From assembly GCA_003963405.1 (NCBI GenBank), contig RXIY01000068.1, forward strand, positions 1-48,034: a stretch of DNA of 48,034 nt. Reading direction: 5' to 3'. Of this stretch, positions 1 to 11,324 are shown piece by piece; position 1 is the first letter of the stretch, and each line of letters begins with the position of its first letter. Made by a program: the position numbers and the translations under genes. Under the pieces are notes generated by a model, which saw nothing but the letters and a program-made list of their open reading frames with translations, ran no database searches and was not told where the DNA came from. Source of the DNA: Hyphomicrobiales bacterium (GTDB lineage: Bacteria; Pseudomonadota; Alphaproteobacteria; Rhizobiales; Beijerinckiaceae).

Positions 1-1190
<1,190 letters not shown>

Positions 1191-1311
1191 GAAGCGAATC
1201 TGGACCGCGGGTCGTTTCGGCTCGCTCTTGTGAACAAGGCCGCGCGCTTCATGGAGGCGCGAGGCGCATGAAAGCGGGCGACGACAGCTCGCGGTCCCAA
1301 AGGACGAGACA

Positions 1312-1620
<309 letters not shown>

Positions 1621-1672
1621 GAACAGATTTGGGCGGCGCCAGCGGCAGTCGCCTCGCGAAGGAATATTGAAC

Positions 1673-2401
1673 ATGCGGTCGGGCGTCATCGCGCAAAAGG
1701 TCGGAATGACCCGCGTCTTCACAGAGGCGGGCGAGCATGTGCCGGTCACGGTGCTGAAGCTGGACGGCTGCCAAGTCGTCGCTCAGCGCACCAAGGAGAA
1801 GAACGGCTATACCGCCGTTCAGCTCGGCATCGGCCGCGCCAAGGTGAAGAATGTGTCCAAGGCCGAGCGCACGCGCTTCGCCGCGGCGAAGGTCGAGCCC
1901 AAGCTGAAGCTTGCCGAGTTCCGTGTGAACGAGGACGAGCTGCTGCCCGTGGGCGCCGAGATCACCGCCGACCATTTCGTCGTCGGCCAGTTCGTCGACG
2001 TGACCGGGACCTCGACCGGCAAGGGCTTCGCCGGTCCGATGAAGCGTTGGGGCTTCGGCGGTCTGCGCGCTTCGCACGGCGTGTCGATCTCTCACCGTTC
2101 CCATGGTTCGACCGGCGGCCGTCAGGATCCGGGCAAGACCTTCAAGAACAAGAAAATGGCCGGCCACATGGGCGTCGAGCGCGTGACCACGCAGAATCTG
2201 CGCGTCGTGCAGACCGACGTTGCGCGCGGGCTGCTGCTCGTCGAAGGCGCCGTCCCCGGCACCGCCGGCGGCTGGATCTTCGTGCGCGACGCCGTGAAGC
2301 GCGCACTCCCCAAGGACGCTCCGCAACCGGGCAAGTTCCGCCTCGCCGAGGCCGGCCAGGCCGACGCGGCCCCCGCTCAAGAAGAAAAGAAGGAGGACTG
2401 A
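1673..2401 (+). CDS. rplC: 50S ribosomal protein L3
   Basis: L3 nucleates 50S assembly near the peptidyl transferase centre. I chose ATG 1673 ([16 protein letters not shown], 242 residues) because AAGGA at 1659-1663 is well spaced; an in-frame TTG at 1667 would add only two residues. The conserved loop [11 protein letters not shown] (about residues 145-155) contains Q151, the position expected for methylation by PrmB-type enzymes. The C-terminal tail is acidic and Lys-rich. rplD begins 3 bp after its stop. Confidence 0.97.
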   Translation: MRSGVIAQKVGMTRVFTEAGEHVPVTVLKLDGCQVVAQRTKEKNGYTAVQLGIGRAKVKNVSKAERTRFAAAKVEPKLKLAEFRVNEDELLPVGAEITADHFVVGQFVDVTGTSTGKGFAGPMKRWGFGGLRASHGVSISHRSHGSTGGRQDPGKTFKNKKMAGHMGVERVTTQNLRVVQTDVARGLLLVEGAVPGTAGGWIFVRDAVKRALPKDAPQPGKFRLAEAGQADAAPAQEEKKED

Positions 2402-2404
2402 GCC

Positions 2405-3025
2405 GTGAAGATCGACGTCACGTCGTTCGACGGCCAGGCGGCCGGTTCGATCGAACTCTCCGATGACATTTTCGGCCTCGAGCCGCGCGCGGATCTCATT
2501 CACCGGATGATCCGCTGGCAGCTCGCCAAGCGCCGCGCCGGCACCCATGCGGTCAAGAACCGTGCGGAAATCGCCCGGACCGGCAAGAAAATGTACAAGC
2601 AGAAAGGCACCGGCGGCGCACGCCACGGCTCCGCGCGCGTGCCGCAGTTCCGCGGCGGCGGCCGCGCTTTCGGTCCGCAGGTCCGCAGCCACGCACACGA
2701 CCTTCCCAAGAAGGTGCGGCAGCTGGCGCTGAAGCACGCGCTCTCGGCCAAGGCCAAGGATGGCGGCATCATCGTGTGGGAGAAGGCCGAACTCGCCGAG
2801 CCCAAGACGAAGATCCTCGCCGGCGGCTTCGCCAAGTCCGGCCTGTCGAATGCGATCATCATTGTCGGCGGAGAGCTGCAGGACAATTTTGCGCTCGCCG
2901 CCCGCAACATCCCGCAGATCGACGTTCTGCCGGTCGAGGGCGTCAATGTTTACGACATCATTCGTCGCGAGAAGCTGGTTCTGACCCGCGCCGCGGTGGA
3001 CGCGCTGGAGGCGCGCCTGAAATGA
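2405..3025 (+). CDS. rplD: 50S ribosomal protein L4
   Basis: L4 binds 23S rRNA and its long loop reaches the exit tunnel. The 206-residue product starts at a GTG (2405) 3 bp after rplC. The Gly/Arg-rich loop with GTGGARHGS and RGGGRAFGP (about residues 63-90) is the tunnel extension. The stop overlaps the rplW ATG by 4 bases, indicating coupled translation. In E. coli L4 autoregulates this operon through a leader RNA; whether that happens here cannot be judged. Confidence 0.97.
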   Translation: MKIDVTSFDGQAAGSIELSDDIFGLEPRADLIHRMIRWQLAKRRAGTHAVKNRAEIARTGKKMYKQKGTGGARHGSARVPQFRGGGRAFGPQVRSHAHDLPKKVRQLALKHALSAKAKDGGIIVWEKAELAEPKTKILAGGFAKSGLSNAIIIVGGELQDNFALAARNIPQIDVLPVEGVNVYDIIRREKLVLTRAAVDALEARLK

Positions 3026-3318
3026 GCAAGGACGTGCGCCATTACGACGTGATCGTCGCCCCGGTCATCACCGAAAAAGCGACGCTCGCTTCCGAGAACA
3101 ACAAAGTGGTCTTCAAGGTTGCAAAGACCGCGACCAAGCCGCAGATCAAGGCGGCGGTCGAGGGTCTCTTCGACGTGAAGGTCGAGTCCGTGAACACACT
3201 GGTCCGCAAGGGCAAGGTCAAGGCGTTCCGCGGCGTCCGCGGCCAGCAGAGCGACGTGAAGAAAGCCGTCGTGACGCTCGCCGAGGGTCACAAGATCGAC
3301 GTTACGACCGGTCTGTAA
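3022..3318 (+). CDS. rplW: 50S ribosomal protein L23
   Basis: L23 lies at the tunnel exit and docks trigger factor and SRP. The product is 98 residues from ATG 3022, overlapping the rplD stop as ATGA. Family motifs [11 protein letters not shown] and [15 protein letters not shown] are present. A longer in-frame reading begins at 2776 inside rplD, but it lacks homology before the [11 protein letters not shown] start, so the overlap start is preferred. Confidence 0.97.
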   Translation: MSKDVRHYDVIVAPVITEKATLASENNKVVFKVAKTATKPQIKAAVEGLFDVKVESVNTLVRKGKVKAFRGVRGQQSDVKKAVVTLAEGHKIDVTTGL

Positions 3319-3343
3319 AAGAGAAGGCGTGAGGACTTAACAA

Positions 3344-4183
3344 ATGGCGCTGAAGACATTCAAGCCGGTCACGCCGAGCCTTCGCCAGCTCGTCATCGTC
3401 GACCGCAGCGATCTCTACAAGGGCAAGCCGGTCAAGACCCTCACCGAGGGCAAGACCTCGAAGGGCGGCCGCAACAATCTCGGGCGCATCACCGTCCGCT
3501 TCCGCGGCGGCGGCCACAAGCAGGCCTATCGCCTCGTCGATTTCAAGCGTCGCAAGGTCGACGTGGTCGGCAAGGTGGAGCGTCTGGAATATGACCCGAA
3601 CCGCACAGCCTTCATCGCGCTGATCCGTTATGCGGACGACACGCTGGCTTATATTCTCGCGCCGCAGCGCCTTTCGGTCGGCGACGAAGTGGTCTCGGGC
3701 CAGCAGGTCGACGTGAAGCCGGGCAACGCCATGCCGATCGCCAATATCCCGGTCGGCACAATCGTGCACAATGTCGAGATGAAGATCGGCAAGGGTGGCG
3801 CTATCGCGCGGTCGGCGGGGACCTACGCCCAGATCGTCGGCCGCGACCAGGGCTATGTCATCATCCGCCTGAACTCCGGCGAGCAGCGCCTGGTTCACGG
3901 ACAGTGCTTCGCCACGATCGGCGCGGTGTCCAACCCCGACCACATGAACACCTCGATCGGCAAGGCCGGTCGTTCGCGCTGGCTTGGCCGTCGCCCGCAC
4001 AACCGCGGCGTCACCATGAACCCGATCGACCATCCGCACGGCGGCGGCGAGGGCCGCACCTCTGGCGGCCGTCATCCGGTGACGCCATGGGGCAAGCCGA
4101 CCAAGGGCAAGAAAACCCGCAGCAACAAATCCACCGACCGTTTCATCGTGTCCTCGCGGCACGATCGCAAGAAGAAGGGCTAA
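3344..4183 (+). CDS. rplB: 50S ribosomal protein L2
   Basis: L2 is a primary 23S rRNA binder needed for subunit joining and peptidyl transfer. The 279-residue product has normal length. The near-invariant C-terminal motif [13 protein letters not shown] contains the histidine corresponding to E. coli His229, and GKKTR follows. It begins 25 bp after rplW and ends 3 bp before rpsS. Confidence 0.98.
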   Translation: MALKTFKPVTPSLRQLVIVDRSDLYKGKPVKTLTEGKTSKGGRNNLGRITVRFRGGGHKQAYRLVDFKRRKVDVVGKVERLEYDPNRTAFIALIRYADDTLAYILAPQRLSVGDEVVSGQQVDVKPGNAMPIANIPVGTIVHNVEMKIGKGGAIARSAGTYAQIVGRDQGYVIIRLNSGEQRLVHGQCFATIGAVSNPDHMNTSIGKAGRSRWLGRRPHNRGVTMNPIDHPHGGGEGRTSGGRHPVTPWGKPTKGKKTRSNKSTDRFIVSSRHDRKKKG

Positions 4184-4186
4184 TCC

Positions 4187-4465
4187 ATGGCTCGCTCGAT
4201 TTGGAAAGGCCCGTTCGTCGACGGCTATCTGCTGAAGAAGGCAGAAACCTCGCGCGGCTCCGGCCGCTCCGAAGTAATCAAGATATGGAGCCGCCGCTCC
4301 ACCATCCTGCCGCAATTCGTCGGGTTGACATTCGGCGTGCACAATGGCCAGAAGCATGTCCCCGTTTCGGTGTCGGAAGACATGATCGGGCACAAGTTCG
4401 GCGAATTTGCTCCGACGCGCACCTTCCACGGTCACGCGGCGGACAAGAAGGCGAAGAGGGGCTAA
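4187..4465 (+). CDS. rpsS: 30S ribosomal protein S19
   Basis: S19 is a 30S head protein contacting 16S rRNA and S13. The 92-residue product shows the family start [20 protein letters not shown] and the [21 protein letters not shown] segment. It lies 3 bp after rplB and 6 bp before rplV, in canonical S10-operon order. Confidence 0.98.
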   Translation: MARSIWKGPFVDGYLLKKAETSRGSGRSEVIKIWSRRSTILPQFVGLTFGVHNGQKHVPVSVSEDMIGHKFGEFAPTRTFHGHAADKKAKRG

Positions 4466-4471
4466 GCTCAG

Positions 4472-4858
4472 ATGTCCAAGCAGGCCAATCCCCCTCGGAA
4501 CGCGGAAAACGAGGCGCGAGCCGTCGCCCGCATGATCCGCGTGTCGCCCCAGAAGCTCAATCTTCTCGCCCAGCTCATCCGGGGCAAGAAGGTGGACCGC
4601 GCCCTCGCCGATCTGGAGTTTTCCAGAAAGCGCATCGCGCATGAGGTGAAGAAGACGCTCGAAAGCGCGATCGCCAACGCCGAGAACAATCACGGCCTAG
4701 ACGTCGACGATCTGATCGTGGCCCAGGCCTTCGTCGGCAAGGCGCTGGTCATGAAACGCTTTCACGCCCGCGCCCGCGGTCGTGCGAGCCGGATCGAGAA
4801 GCCGTTCTCGAATCTGACGATCATCGTGCGCGAAGTCGAAGCGCAAGCGAACGCCTAA
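4472..4858 (+). CDS. rplV: 50S ribosomal protein L22
   Basis: L22 lines the exit tunnel through a long beta-hairpin. The 128-residue product has the [19 protein letters not shown] core and the [20 protein letters not shown] hairpin (about residues 95-115), which is where macrolide-resistance changes arise in other bacteria. An alphaproteobacterial-style N-terminal extension ([15 protein letters not shown]) precedes the core. Confidence 0.97.
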   Translation: MSKQANPPRNAENEARAVARMIRVSPQKLNLLAQLIRGKKVDRALADLEFSRKRIAHEVKKTLESAIANAENNHGLDVDDLIVAQAFVGKALVMKRFHARARGRASRIEKPFSNLTIIVREVEAQANA

Positions 4859-4871
4859 AGGATCGAAAACC

Positions 4872-5636
4872 ATGGGTCAGAAGGTTAATCCGATCGGGCT
4901 GCGCCTCGGCGTCAACCGTACCTGGGACTCGCGCTGGTTCGCGGGCAAGGGGGAGTATGCGAAGCTCCTGCACGAGGACATGGCGATCCGCGAGGCGGTG
5001 TCGAAGACGCTGAAGCAGGCGGCGGTTTCCAAGATCGTCATCGAGCGCCCGCACAAGAAGTGCCGCGTGACCATTCACTCCGCCCGGCCGGGCGTCGTGA
5101 TCGGCAAGAAGGGCGCTGACATCGACAAGATCCGCAAGCTTGTCGCCAAGCTGACGGGCTCCGAGGTCGTCATCAACATCGTCGAGGTGCGCAAGCCCGA
5201 GACCGAAGCGGCTCTCGTCGCGGAGTCGATCGCGCAGCAACTCGAGCGCCGCGTCGCTTTCCGCCGCGCTATGAAACGCGCGGTCCAGTCGGCAATTCGT
5301 CTCGGCGCCCAGGGCATCCGCATCAACTGCTCCGGCCGTCTGGGCGGCGCCGAAATCGCCCGCCTCGAATGGTATCGCGAGGGCCGCGTGCCGCTGCACA
5401 CGCTTCGCGCGGATGTGGATTACGGTACCGCGACCGCTCACACCGCCTATGGCGCCTGCGGCATCAAGGTTTGGATCTTCAAGGGCGAGATTCTCGAGCA
5501 CGATCCGATGGCGCAGGAGCGCCGTGCGGCCGAAGCGGCTTCGGCCGGCGGCGACCACGGCGAGCGTGACCGCGAGCGCGGTGACCGCGACCGCCGTCGT
5601 CGCGAGCCGCGCGAGCCTCGCGGCGACGCGGCCTAA
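4872..5636 (+). CDS. rpsC: 30S ribosomal protein S3 with charged C-terminal tail
   Basis: S3 forms the mRNA entry site of the 30S. The 254-residue product has the start [20 protein letters not shown] and a type II KH domain with the GKKGADIDK loop (about residues 78-86). After the S3 C-terminal domain it has a roughly 35-residue Arg/Asp/Glu-rich tail, longer than in E. coli S3 (233 residues) and probably disordered. It sits 13 bp after rplV and 34 bp before rplP. Confidence 0.97.
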   Translation: MGQKVNPIGLRLGVNRTWDSRWFAGKGEYAKLLHEDMAIREAVSKTLKQAAVSKIVIERPHKKCRVTIHSARPGVVIGKKGADIDKIRKLVAKLTGSEVVINIVEVRKPETEAALVAESIAQQLERRVAFRRAMKRAVQSAIRLGAQGIRINCSGRLGGAEIARLEWYREGRVPLHTLRADVDYGTATAHTAYGACGIKVWIFKGEILEHDPMAQERRAAEAASAGGDHGERDRERGDRDRRRREPREPRGDAA

Positions 5637-5670
5637 GGCGCAACACGCAAGAGATTAAAGAGCACCTATC

Positions 5671-6084
5671 ATGCTGTCACCAAAGCGCACCAAGTTCCGC
5701 AAGGCCTTCAAGGGCCGCATCCACGGCGCCGCGAAGGGCGGCTTCTCGCTGAACTTTGGTCAGTTCGGCCTGAAGGCGCTGGAGCCCGAGCGCATCACCG
5801 CGCGTCAGATCGAGGCGGCGCGCCGCGCGATGACGCGCCATATGAAGCGCGCTGGCCGTGTGTGGATTCGCATCTTCCCTGACGTTCCGGTTTCCAAGAA
5901 GCCGACCGAAGTCCGCATGGGTAAGGGCAAGGGGTCGCCCGAATTGTGGGCTGTGCGCGTTGCGCCCGGCCGTATCATGTTCGAGGTCGACGGGGTTCCT
6001 GCCCCGCTCGCCCGTGAGGCGCTGACGCTGGCCGCCGCCAAGCTTCCGATCAAGACCCGTTTCATCGAACGCATCGCCGAATAA
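5671..6084 (+). CDS. rplP: 50S ribosomal protein L16
   Basis: L16 sits at the A-site region of the large subunit. The 137-residue product begins [19 protein letters not shown] and contains [20 protein letters not shown], the family signature. GGGAGG precedes the next gene 11 bp downstream. Length and order are canonical. Confidence 0.98.
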   Translation: MLSPKRTKFRKAFKGRIHGAAKGGFSLNFGQFGLKALEPERITARQIEAARRAMTRHMKRAGRVWIRIFPDVPVSKKPTEVRMGKGKGSPELWAVRVAPGRIMFEVDGVPAPLAREALTLAAAKLPIKTRFIERIAE

Positions 6085-6095
6085 GGGAGGACGAC

Positions 6096-6302
6096 ATGAA
6101 ATCCAGGCAGCGCCTCTCGGACATCCAGGCGATGACCGACGACCAGCTCAACGACGAAGTGCTGAAGCTCAAGAAAGAGCAGTTCAACCTGCGCTTCCAG
6201 CGGGCGACCGGTCAGCTCGAGAACACCGCCCGCGTGCGCGTCATCCGTCGCGACATCGCCCGGGCCAAGACCATCGCTGCGCAGAAGCGCGCGGGAAAGT
6301 AA
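6096..6302 (+). CDS. rpmC: 50S ribosomal protein L29
   Basis: L29 is a small helical protein at the tunnel exit next to L23. The 68-residue product has the two-helix pattern with [20 protein letters not shown] and [12 protein letters not shown]. It is preceded by a strong GGGAGG site and lies 13 bp upstream of rpsQ. Confidence 0.97.
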   Translation: MKSRQRLSDIQAMTDDQLNDEVLKLKKEQFNLRFQRATGQLENTARVRVIRRDIARAKTIAAQKRAGK

Positions 6303-6315
6303 GGTATAGAGCGCC

Positions 6316-6558
6316 ATGCCGAAGCGAATTCTCCAGGGCGTCGTCGTCAGCGACAAGCAGAACAAGACTGTGGTGGTGAAGGTCGAGCGCCGTTTTACCC
6401 ACCCGCTGTTCCAGAAGACGGTGCGCCGCACGAAGCATTACCACGCACACGACGAGAGCGGCGCGTTCAAGGTCGGAGACGCGGTCACGATCGAGGAGAC
6501 GGCCCCGATCTCGAAGTTGAAGCGCTGGCGGGTTGTCGAAAACGCCTCGAACGCGTAA
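6316..6558 (+). CDS. rpsQ: 30S ribosomal protein S17
   Basis: S17 is an OB-fold early-assembly protein of the 30S. The 80-residue product has [20 protein letters not shown] and the KYHAHDE-like segment ([11 protein letters not shown]). It is followed by a 205-bp spacer before rplN, unusual inside this otherwise tightly packed operon. Confidence 0.97.
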   Translation: MPKRILQGVVVSDKQNKTVVVKVERRFTHPLFQKTVRRTKHYHAHDESGAFKVGDAVTIEETAPISKLKRWRVVENASNA

Positions 6559-6632
6559 ATACATCGCTCGAGCCGGTTCACAAAAGGGTCGCATGCCCTT
6601 ATAGAGACCGCTCGAGCCCTTGGAAAAATCTG

Positions 6633-6675
6633 GCGCGCTTCCCCAACGCATGGCTCATGCGCTGTGGAAGCGCGC
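6633..6675 (+). promoter_or_regulatory. Nested hairpin in the rpsQ-rplN spacer
   Basis: A perfect 10-bp outer stem (GCGCGCTTCC at 6633-6642 with GGAAGCGCGC at 6666-6675) encloses a perfect 6-bp inner stem (CGCATG 6647-6652 with CATGCG 6656-6661) with a 3-base loop. It is the dominant structure in the 205-bp gap, where E. coli has only a short spacer. No T-run follows, so it is not a standard terminator. It could be an RNA processing site, an attenuator, or a binding site for a ribosomal protein; function is inferred only from position and structure. Confidence 0.5.
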
Positions 6676-6763
6676 TGAAATTGAACATCAGGTTTTCCGG
6701 ACGAAGTCGGCCGTCGCGATCGGGCGATGCCGAAACCAGACCGGAGTGAAAGGCGGGTAAGCC

Positions 6764-7132
6764 ATGATTCAGATGCAAACAAACCTCGACGTCGCCGACA
6801 ATTCCGGCGCCCGCCGTGTGATGTGCATCAAGGTGCTGGGCGGCTCGAAGCGGAAATATGCCGGCGTGGGCGACATTATCGTCGTCTCCATCAAGGAGGC
6901 TATTCCGCGTGGTCGCGTCAAGAAGGGCGACGTCCTGAAGGCCGTCGTCGTTCGCACCTCGAAGGACATCAAGCGTTCGGACGGCTCCGTGATTCGGTTC
7001 GACTCGAACGCTGCGGTGCTGATCAACAACCAGCAGGAGCCGATCGGCACCCGCATCTTTGGGCCGGTCCCGCGCGAACTGCGTGCGAAGAACCACATGA
7101 AGATCATCTCGCTCGCGCCGGAGGTGCTGTAA
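6764..7132 (+). CDS. rplN: 50S ribosomal protein L14
   Basis: L14 contributes to an inter-subunit bridge. The 122-residue product has [20 protein letters not shown] and the [23 protein letters not shown] end ([20 protein letters not shown]). It is the first gene after the long spacer and overlaps rplX by one base (TAATG). Confidence 0.98.
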   Translation: MIQMQTNLDVADNSGARRVMCIKVLGGSKRKYAGVGDIIVVSIKEAIPRGRVKKGDVLKAVVVRTSKDIKRSDGSVIRFDSNAAVLINNQQEPIGTRIFGPVPRELRAKNHMKIISLAPEVL

Positions 7133-7449
7133 TGGCCGCCAAAATCAAGAAGGGCGACAAGGTCGTCGTTCTCACCGGCCGCGACAAGGGCAAGAGCGGC
7201 GAGGTTATGCGCGTGATCCCTGAAGAGGGGCGCGCCATCGTCGACGGCGTGAACATGGTCAAGCGCCATCAGCGCCAGACGAAAGACCGCGAAGCGGGCA
7301 TCGTGAACAAGGCGGCCGCGATCGACTTGTCCAACCTTGCGGTCGCTGACCCCAAGGACGGGAAGGCGACCCGCATTGGCTTCAAGATTCTCGACGACGG
7401 CCGCAAGGTCCGCGTCGCCAAGCGTTCCGGAGAATTGATCGATGGCTGA
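7132..7449 (+). CDS. rplX: 50S ribosomal protein L24
   Basis: L24 initiates 50S assembly. The product is 105 residues from ATG 7132, which shares its A with the rplN stop. The KOW motif [20 protein letters not shown] is at residues 6-25, and [12 protein letters not shown] follows. Its stop lies inside rplE, an 8-base overlap. Confidence 0.97.
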   Translation: MAAKIKKGDKVVVLTGRDKGKSGEVMRVIPEEGRAIVDGVNMVKRHQRQTKDREAGIVNKAAAIDLSNLAVADPKDGKATRIGFKILDDGRKVRVAKRSGELIDG

Positions 7450-8101
7450 GGAAAAGAAGCCCAAGGCGGACAAGGCCGCCGCGAAGGCTCCGAAGGCCGC
7501 CAAGGAGAAGCCGGCGAAGGCTGAAACCGCCGCCGTCGCCAAGGCGAGCGTCGCGGGATATACGCCGCGCATGAGGAAGCATTACGACGAGGTCGTGCGT
7601 GAGGAGCTGATCAAACAGTTCGGCTACAAAAACGCCCTCGAAGTGCCGACCATCGACAAGATCGTCCTCAACATGGGCGTCGGCGAAGCGGTCAACGACA
7701 CGAAGAAGGTGACGTCGGCGGCTGGCGACCTTAGCCTCATCGCGGGGCAGAAGCCGGTCATCACACGCGCCCGCAAGGCCATTTCGACCTTCAAGGTGCG
7801 TGAAAACATGCCGATCGGCGCGAAGGTGACTCTTCGCAAGACCAGGATGTACGAGTTTCTCGATCGCCTGATCACCGTTGCGCTGCCGCGCGTGCGCGAT
7901 TTCCGTGGGCTCAATCCGAAATCCTTCGACGGCCGCGGCAATTACGCCCTGGGCATCAAGGAGCACATCGTGTTCCCGGAGATCGACTACGACAAGGCCG
8001 AGTCAATTCTCGGCATGGACGTGATCGTTTGCACCACGGCGAAGACCGACGAAGAAGCGCGCGCCCTGCTCCGGGCGTTCAATTTCCCGTTCCGGCAGTG
8101 A
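7442..8101 (+). CDS. rplE: 50S ribosomal protein L5 with N-terminal Lys/Ala extension
   Basis: L5 binds 5S rRNA and contacts S13 across the interface. The L5 body starts near [13 protein letters not shown] (about residue 40) and runs to the end with normal motifs ([27 protein letters not shown]). Before it lie about 39 residues of low-complexity Lys/Ala/Glu sequence, making 219 residues instead of about 180. ATG 7442 overlaps rplX by 8 bases. An internal ATG at 7571 (MRKHYDEVV) is an alternative start, which would leave a 121-bp gap, so the extended form is preferred but not proven. Confidence 0.93.
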   Translation: MAEEKKPKADKAAAKAPKAAKEKPAKAETAAVAKASVAGYTPRMRKHYDEVVREELIKQFGYKNALEVPTIDKIVLNMGVGEAVNDTKKVTSAAGDLSLIAGQKPVITRARKAISTFKVRENMPIGAKVTLRKTRMYEFLDRLITVALPRVRDFRGLNPKSFDGRGNYALGIKEHIVFPEIDYDKAESILGMDVIVCTTAKTDEEARALLRAFNFPFRQ

Positions 8102-8118
8102 GGGCTTTTTAAGCCCTC
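8100..8118 (+). terminator. Hairpin on the rplE stop codon
   Basis: An 8-bp perfect stem (GAGGGCTT with AAGCCCTC) and a 3-T loop begin within the rplE stop codon. There is no downstream T-run, and the operon must continue to rpsN 47 bp later, so it is more likely an mRNA stability or processing element, or a partial attenuator, than a full terminator. Confidence 0.35.
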
Positions 8119-8148
8119 AAACGCGGATACCGAAAGGCAAGACCACTC

Positions 8149-8454
8149 ATGGCGAAGAAAAGCGCGATCGAGAACAATAAGAAGAAGGAGCGGCTGGTGA
8201 AGTCTTACGCCGGCCGTCGCGAGCGGCTAAAGGCGAAGGCCAAAGACAAGTCGCTGAGCATCGAGGAGCAGTTCGAGGCGCGCCTCAAACTGGCCGAGCT
8301 GCCCCGTAATTCGGCGGCCATCCGCATCCGCAACCGGTGCGAGATTTCCGGCCGTCCGCGCGCCTTCTATCGCAAGCTGAAGATGTCGCGCATCGCGCTG
8401 CGCGAGCTCGGCTCCCGTGGCCTCATCCCGGGCCTCGTGAAGTCGAGCTGGTAA
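8149..8454 (+). CDS. rpsN: 30S ribosomal protein S14
   Basis: S14 is a 30S head protein. This is the 101-residue zinc-free form: the C-terminal part [20 protein letters not shown] lacks the CxxC pairs of the short zinc-binding paralogue. It keeps the usual KSSW C-terminus. rpsH follows after 14 bp. Confidence 0.97.
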   Translation: MAKKSAIENNKKKERLVKSYAGRRERLKAKAKDKSLSIEEQFEARLKLAELPRNSAAIRIRNRCEISGRPRAFYRKLKMSRIALRELGSRGLIPGLVKSSW

Positions 8455-8468
8455 GGAGACTCTGAGAG

Positions 8469-8867
8469 ATGGCGATCAACGATCCGTTGGGAGATCTCCT
8501 CACCCGCATCCGCAATGCGCAGATGCGCCGCAAGAGCAAGGTTTCGACGCCTGGCTCGAAACTGCGTGCGCACGTCCTCGACGTGCTCAAGGACGAGGGT
8601 TACATCCGTGGCTACTCGACCACTGATTTTGGCAACGGCCGCACTGAGTTCGAAATCGAACTCAAATATTTCGACGGCGAGCCGGTGATCAAGCAGATCG
8701 AGCGCGTATCGCGCCCCGGCCGTCGTGTCTATGCGGCCGTCGATGCTGTCCCGCGTGTCGCCAACGGCCTCGGCGTGACCATCATGTCTACGCCCAAGGG
8801 CGTCATGGCCGATCATGCAGCGCGTGAGAACAACGTCGGCGGCGAGGTGCTGTGCAAGGTCTTCTGA
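8469..8867 (+). CDS. rpsH: 30S ribosomal protein S8
   Basis: S8 binds the central domain of 16S rRNA, and in E. coli it represses the spc operon through mRNA near rplE. The 132-residue product has [20 protein letters not shown] and the C-terminal signature [20 protein letters not shown]. The position between rpsN and rplF is canonical. GGAG lies a few bases before the ATG. Confidence 0.97.
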   Translation: MAINDPLGDLLTRIRNAQMRRKSKVSTPGSKLRAHVLDVLKDEGYIRGYSTTDFGNGRTEFEIELKYFDGEPVIKQIERVSRPGRRVYAAVDAVPRVANGLGVTIMSTPKGVMADHAARENNVGGEVLCKVF

Positions 8868-8905
8868 CCTCGCACGCGCTTTCAGACTGAACAGGAATTG
8901 CAACA

Positions 8906-9439
8906 ATGTCTCGTATCGGCAAGAAGCCTGTGGTCGTTCCGGCCGGCGTCACCGCCAAGGTCGACGGCCAGCTCGTGTCCGTAAAGGGCGCGAAGGGCCA
9001 GCTCGAGTTCCTGGTGCCCGAGGACGTCTCGGTCGTTCATCAGGACAACGCCATCAAGGTCGATCCGCGCAACGACTCCAAGCGCGCGCGCGCGCTCTGG
9101 GGCACGTCCCGCGCCCGCGTCAACAATCTCGTCATCGGCGTAACGGCCGGCTTCGAGAAGAAGCTGGAGATCACCGGCGTCGGCTACCGCGCCGCCGTTC
9201 AGGGCAAGGTCCTTCAGCTTGCGCTCGGTTATTCGCATGATGTGAACTATCCGATCCCTGCAGGCATCGTGATCGCGACGCCGAAGCCGACGGAGATCAT
9301 GATCAGCGGCATAGACAAGCAGCAGGTCGGGCAGGTCGCCGCCGAGATCCGCGCGCTTCGAGGCCCCGAGCCCTACAAGGGCAAGGGCGTCAAATACGCC
9401 AACGAATTCATCTTCCGCAAGGAAGGCAAGAAGAAGTAA
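8906..9439 (+). CDS. rplF: 50S ribosomal protein L6
   Basis: L6 lies near the factor-binding site of the 50S. The 177-residue product begins [15 protein letters not shown] and ends with the signature [20 protein letters not shown] followed by a Lys-rich tail. The length is that of the family. It lies 38 bp after rpsH and 12 bp before rplR. Confidence 0.98.
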   Translation: MSRIGKKPVVVPAGVTAKVDGQLVSVKGAKGQLEFLVPEDVSVVHQDNAIKVDPRNDSKRARALWGTSRARVNNLVIGVTAGFEKKLEITGVGYRAAVQGKVLQLALGYSHDVNYPIPAGIVIATPKPTEIMISGIDKQQVGQVAAEIRALRGPEPYKGKGVKYANEFIFRKEGKKK

Positions 9440-9451
9440 GGACCTGCCGCC

Positions 9452-9814
9452 ATGGCAAAGGATGTCAGCATCGAACAGCGCCGCAAGGCGCGTGTCCGCA
9501 AGGCGATCCGCGAGCGCGCCTATGGCCGCCCGCGTCTGTCCGTCTTCCGTTCATCGAAGCAGATCTACGCGCAGATCATCGACGACGAGAACGGCCAGAC
9601 CCTCGTCGCCGCTTCCACGATCGAGAAGGCAAACCGCGAATCTCTGAAGACCGGCGCCGATGTCGAAGCCGCTAAGGTCGTCGGGAAGCTGCTTGCGGAA
9701 CGCGCGACTGCGAAAGGCGTCACTCAGGTGGTGTTCGATCGCGGCGCCTATATGTATCACGGCCGCGTTAAGGCGCTGGCCGAAGGCGCCCGCGAGGGCG
9801 GCTTGCAATTCTAA
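9452..9814 (+). CDS. rplR: 50S ribosomal protein L18
   Basis: L18 binds 5S rRNA with L5 and L25. The 120-residue product has [20 protein letters not shown] and [20 protein letters not shown], the family C-terminus. It is followed by a 78-bp spacer before rpsE, whose ATG is at 9893. Confidence 0.98.
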   Translation: MAKDVSIEQRRKARVRKAIRERAYGRPRLSVFRSSKQIYAQIIDDENGQTLVAASTIEKANRESLKTGADVEAAKVVGKLLAERATAKGVTQVVFDRGAYMYHGRVKALAEGAREGGLQF

Positions 9815-9892
9815 ATCTGCTTCTCCCGGCGCGGAAGAAGCGAAAAACGAAGCGAGCGGCGCGATTGCGCCGCGTAAGTGACGGATAGAGAA

Positions 9893-10465
9893 ATGGCGCG
9901 TGAAGCTGAAGGCGGTCGCGGTCGCGACCGGGATAGGGAAGAGCGCGACAGCGAATTTGTAGACCGTCTGGTCCACATCAATCGCGTCGCGAAAGTCGTG
10001 AAGGGCGGCCGCCGTTTCGGCTTCGCCGCGCTGGTCGTCGTCGGCGACCAGAAGGGCCGCGTCGGCTTCGGCCACGGCAAGGCGCGCGAAGTTCCGGAAG
10101 CGATTCGCAAGGCGACGGAAGCCGCCAAGCGCGCGCTGATTCGCGTGCCGCTTCGCGAAGGCCGCACCCTGCACCACGACGTCTACGGCCGCCATGGCTC
10201 GGGCCGCGTGATCCTGCGCGCCGCGCCTGCGGGCACGGGCATCATTGCGGGCGGCCCGATGCGCGCCGTGTTCGAGACGCTCGGTATGCATGACGTCGTC
10301 GCCAAGAGCCAGGGGTCGTCGAATCCCTACAACATGATCCGTGCGACCTTCGACGCGCTTGGCCGCGAGGATTCGCCGCGCTCGGTCGCGGCGCGCCGCT
10401 CGCTCAAGGTCTCTGCGCTGCAGGCGCGGCGCCAGGGCGTCGACGCCGACGCCGTCGACGCTTAA
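9893..10465 (+). CDS. rpsE: 30S ribosomal protein S5
   Basis: S5 affects decoding accuracy and mRNA entry. I place the start at ATG 9893 ([17 protein letters not shown], 190 residues) since alphaproteobacterial S5 proteins start this way; an upstream in-frame GTG at 9878 would add five residues. A charged Arg/Asp/Glu N-terminal segment precedes the double-stranded-RNA-binding domain ([20 protein letters not shown]). The C-terminal [14 protein letters not shown] part is normal. Confidence 0.96.
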   Translation: MAREAEGGRGRDRDREERDSEFVDRLVHINRVAKVVKGGRRFGFAALVVVGDQKGRVGFGHGKAREVPEAIRKATEAAKRALIRVPLREGRTLHHDVYGRHGSGRVILRAAPAGTGIIAGGPMRAVFETLGMHDVVAKSQGSSNPYNMIRATFDALGREDSPRSVAARRSLKVSALQARRQGVDADAVDA

Positions 10466-10479
10466 GGGGAGGATCTGAC

Positions 10480-10671
10480 ATGGCGAACACCAAGCAGATC
10501 ACCGTCGAGCAGACGGGCAGCGCGATCGGCCGCCCGGAGCGTCAACGCAGAACGCTCCTCGGCCTCGGCCTGACCCGGATCGGCCGCAAGCGCGAGCTGG
10601 AAGACACCCCGGCCGTGCGCGGCATGATCGCCAAAGTGGCGCATCTCGTCAAAATCGTCGACGGGAAGTGA
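10480..10671 (+). CDS. rpmD: 50S ribosomal protein L30
   Basis: L30 is a small protein of the large subunit, dispensable and absent in some phyla. The 63-residue product contains [20 protein letters not shown] and [20 protein letters not shown], typical of the bacterial family. GGGGAGG lies a few bases upstream of the ATG. Confidence 0.97.
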   Translation: MANTKQITVEQTGSAIGRPERQRRTLLGLGLTRIGRKRELEDTPAVRGMIAKVAHLVKIVDGK

Positions 10672-10681
10672 GGACGCGGCA

Positions 10682-11158
10682 ATGAAACTCAACGAACTTT
10701 CCGACAATCCGGGCTCCAGCAAGAACCGGATGCGCGTTGGCCGCGGAATCGGCTCGGGCAAGGGCAAGACCGGCGGGCGCGGCGTCAAGGGCCAGAAGGC
10801 TCGGACCGGCGTTTCGATCAAGGGCTTCGAAGGCGGCCAGATGCCGTTGCATCGTCGCCTGCCCAAGCGCGGGTTCTTCAATCCCTTCTCGACCGACTAC
10901 AACGAGATCAACATCGGGCGAATTCAGCAGGCGGTTGACGCAGGCAAGCTCGACGCCTCGGCTCCGGTCACGATCGACGCGCTGATCGCCGCGGGCCTCG
11001 CGACGAAGCCGCGAGACGGGGTGAAGATCCTCGGCCAGGGAGAGATCAAGTCGAAACTGTCCTTCGAAGTCGCGGCTGCCTCCAAGGGCGCCGTTGCCGC
11101 GATCGAAGGTGCGGGAGGCTCGGTGAAGCTGCTCGCGGGCGACGTCGCCGCGGCTTGA
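10682..11158 (+). CDS. rplO: 50S ribosomal protein L15
   Basis: L15 is a late-assembly 50S protein. The 158-residue product has the Gly/Lys/Arg-rich N-terminus ([20 protein letters not shown]) and the [18 protein letters not shown] signature. It is the last ribosomal gene before secY and is followed by a hairpin-bearing 166-bp spacer. Confidence 0.98.
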   Translation: MKLNELSDNPGSSKNRMRVGRGIGSGKGKTGGRGVKGQKARTGVSIKGFEGGQMPLHRRLPKRGFFNPFSTDYNEINIGRIQQAVDAGKLDASAPVTIDALIAAGLATKPRDGVKILGQGEIKSKLSFEVAAASKGAVAAIEGAGGSVKLLAGDVAAA

Positions 11159-11171
11159 CGAGATGATTTTG

Positions 11172-11199
11172 AGCGGCCGCTCTCGCCTGAGCGGCCGCT
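11172..11199 (+). terminator. Hairpin between rplO and secY
   Basis: Two copies of the palindromic decamer AGCGGCCGCT (11172-11181 and 11190-11199) flank an 8-base loop and can form a GC-rich stem followed by TTGCC. The T-run is poor, so this may attenuate rather than stop transcription into secY. Confidence 0.5.
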
Positions 11200-11324
11200 T
11201 TGCCTTATAGAAGCGTCACGTAATCGCCGGGCGCGCGACGCGGGCCGCCTAAAGCCCCCCGAAGCGCCTGCCACTAACAAGAAGGCGCCGCAGAAGAACC
11301 GGCGCGACAAAGGGGAGTTCCTCC

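Noticed and set aside
3302-4693. Long minus-strand frame (463 codons) opposite rplB-rplV
   Set aside because: Antisense shadow of strongly biased ribosomal codons; the sense genes are certain.
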